Shown here piece after piece: positions 30,691 to 30,927 of a stretch of 30,927 bases of DNA. Source of the DNA: Haplomitrium mnioides (taxonomy: Eukaryota; Marchantiophyta; Haplomitriopsida; Calobryales); assembly GCA_049999725.1 (NCBI GenBank), contig JBNGIS010039168.1, positions 15,282 through 46,208 of the forward strand, given 5' to 3'. Position numbers and translations under genes: made by a program. Positions within the stretch are counted from its first letter, which is position 1. Each line of letters starts with the position of its first letter. Under the pieces are notes generated by a model, which saw only the letters and a program-made list of their open reading frames with translations, made no database searches and was not told where the DNA came from.

Positions 30691-30927
30691 TTAGTTGCTT
30701 GTCTCAATTTCTTCGGATTCAGCTTCAGAAGATTCGTCAAGGTTTGATTGATCTTTCTTAGTGTTAATGACACTATTTGAATCTCTTTGAAGCATTTCAG
30801 GATTGAGGGCTTTTTGTCTTTCGTACTCAAACAGATTTGCTTTAATGGTAGCTAGAGTGGTTTTCCTCAATTGGTTTTTTTGAGTGAGCAGAAAATCAAA
30901 GGACATAATCGTGATTTGTGTCAAATC
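30691..30927 (-). CDS. Partial open frame running off the right edge, unknown product
   Basis: On the minus strand the frame is open from the window edge (30927) to a stop at 30691-30693, at least 78 codons. The visible part has IMSFDFLLTQKNQLRKTTL, then a charged region, and ends in an acidic tail SEAESEEIETSN. It could be the C-terminal end of a gag-type or host protein; I do not recognise it. The composition is AT-rich, unlike the GC-rich block to its left, so a boundary near 30500 is likely. Confidence 0.35.
   Translation of the reverse strand, partial: DLTQITIMSFDFLLTQKNQLRKTTLATIKANLFEYERQKALNPEMLQRDSNSVINTKKDQSNLDESSEAESEEIETSN

Overview
The window is a block of nested retrotransposons from a nuclear plant genome, most likely a seed plant. 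That call rests on plant-type Copia and chromodomain Gypsy polyproteins, an L1-type LINE with a zf-RVT-like C-terminus, and a gag-only LTR element. I recognise no host gene, tRNA, rRNA, CRISPR array or bacterial feature. I cannot name the species.

Layout by nesting. (1) A LINE fragment (1-3260, +) ends in AATAAA and a poly(A) tail and abuts an old Copia element, here 'Copia A' (+). (2) Copia A is split: gag end/protease/integrase at about 3261-4947, and RT/RNase H at 25188-27102. (3) The split is caused by a gag-only LTR element (4948-25187) flanked by the 5-bp duplication GATAT; joining the flanks at one GATAT restores the Copia A reading frame. (4) The 5' LTR of the gag-only element carries a decayed chromodomain Gypsy (5805-9943, target duplication TCTAT). 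(5) Its 3' LTR carries a young Copia element on the minus strand, 'Copia B' (13098-21820, target duplication AGTTA, two 178-bp LTRs with 5 differences). The two LTRs of the gag-only element act as empty-site controls for each other's insertion.

Copia B contains a 400-N gap. The 540 bases left of the gap are repeated exactly to its right, so the gap is an unmerged contig overlap and not missing DNA. Collapsing the overlap gives one uninterrupted 1687-codon gag-pol frame with protease, DD35E integrase, RT and RNase H signatures. Its RT has an in-frame insertion of about 197 residues with seven tandem 12-residue units between the first catalytic Asp and the YVDD box. This is the most unusual coding feature in the window.

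The right end (27401-30927) is not resolved. It holds a possible minus-strand LTR/polypurine-tract junction near 28366, a GC-rich block with 39- and about 113-bp repeats built on GCCACGTC and TTCGG/CCGAA motifs, a perfect short hairpin, and a minus-strand frame running off the window edge.
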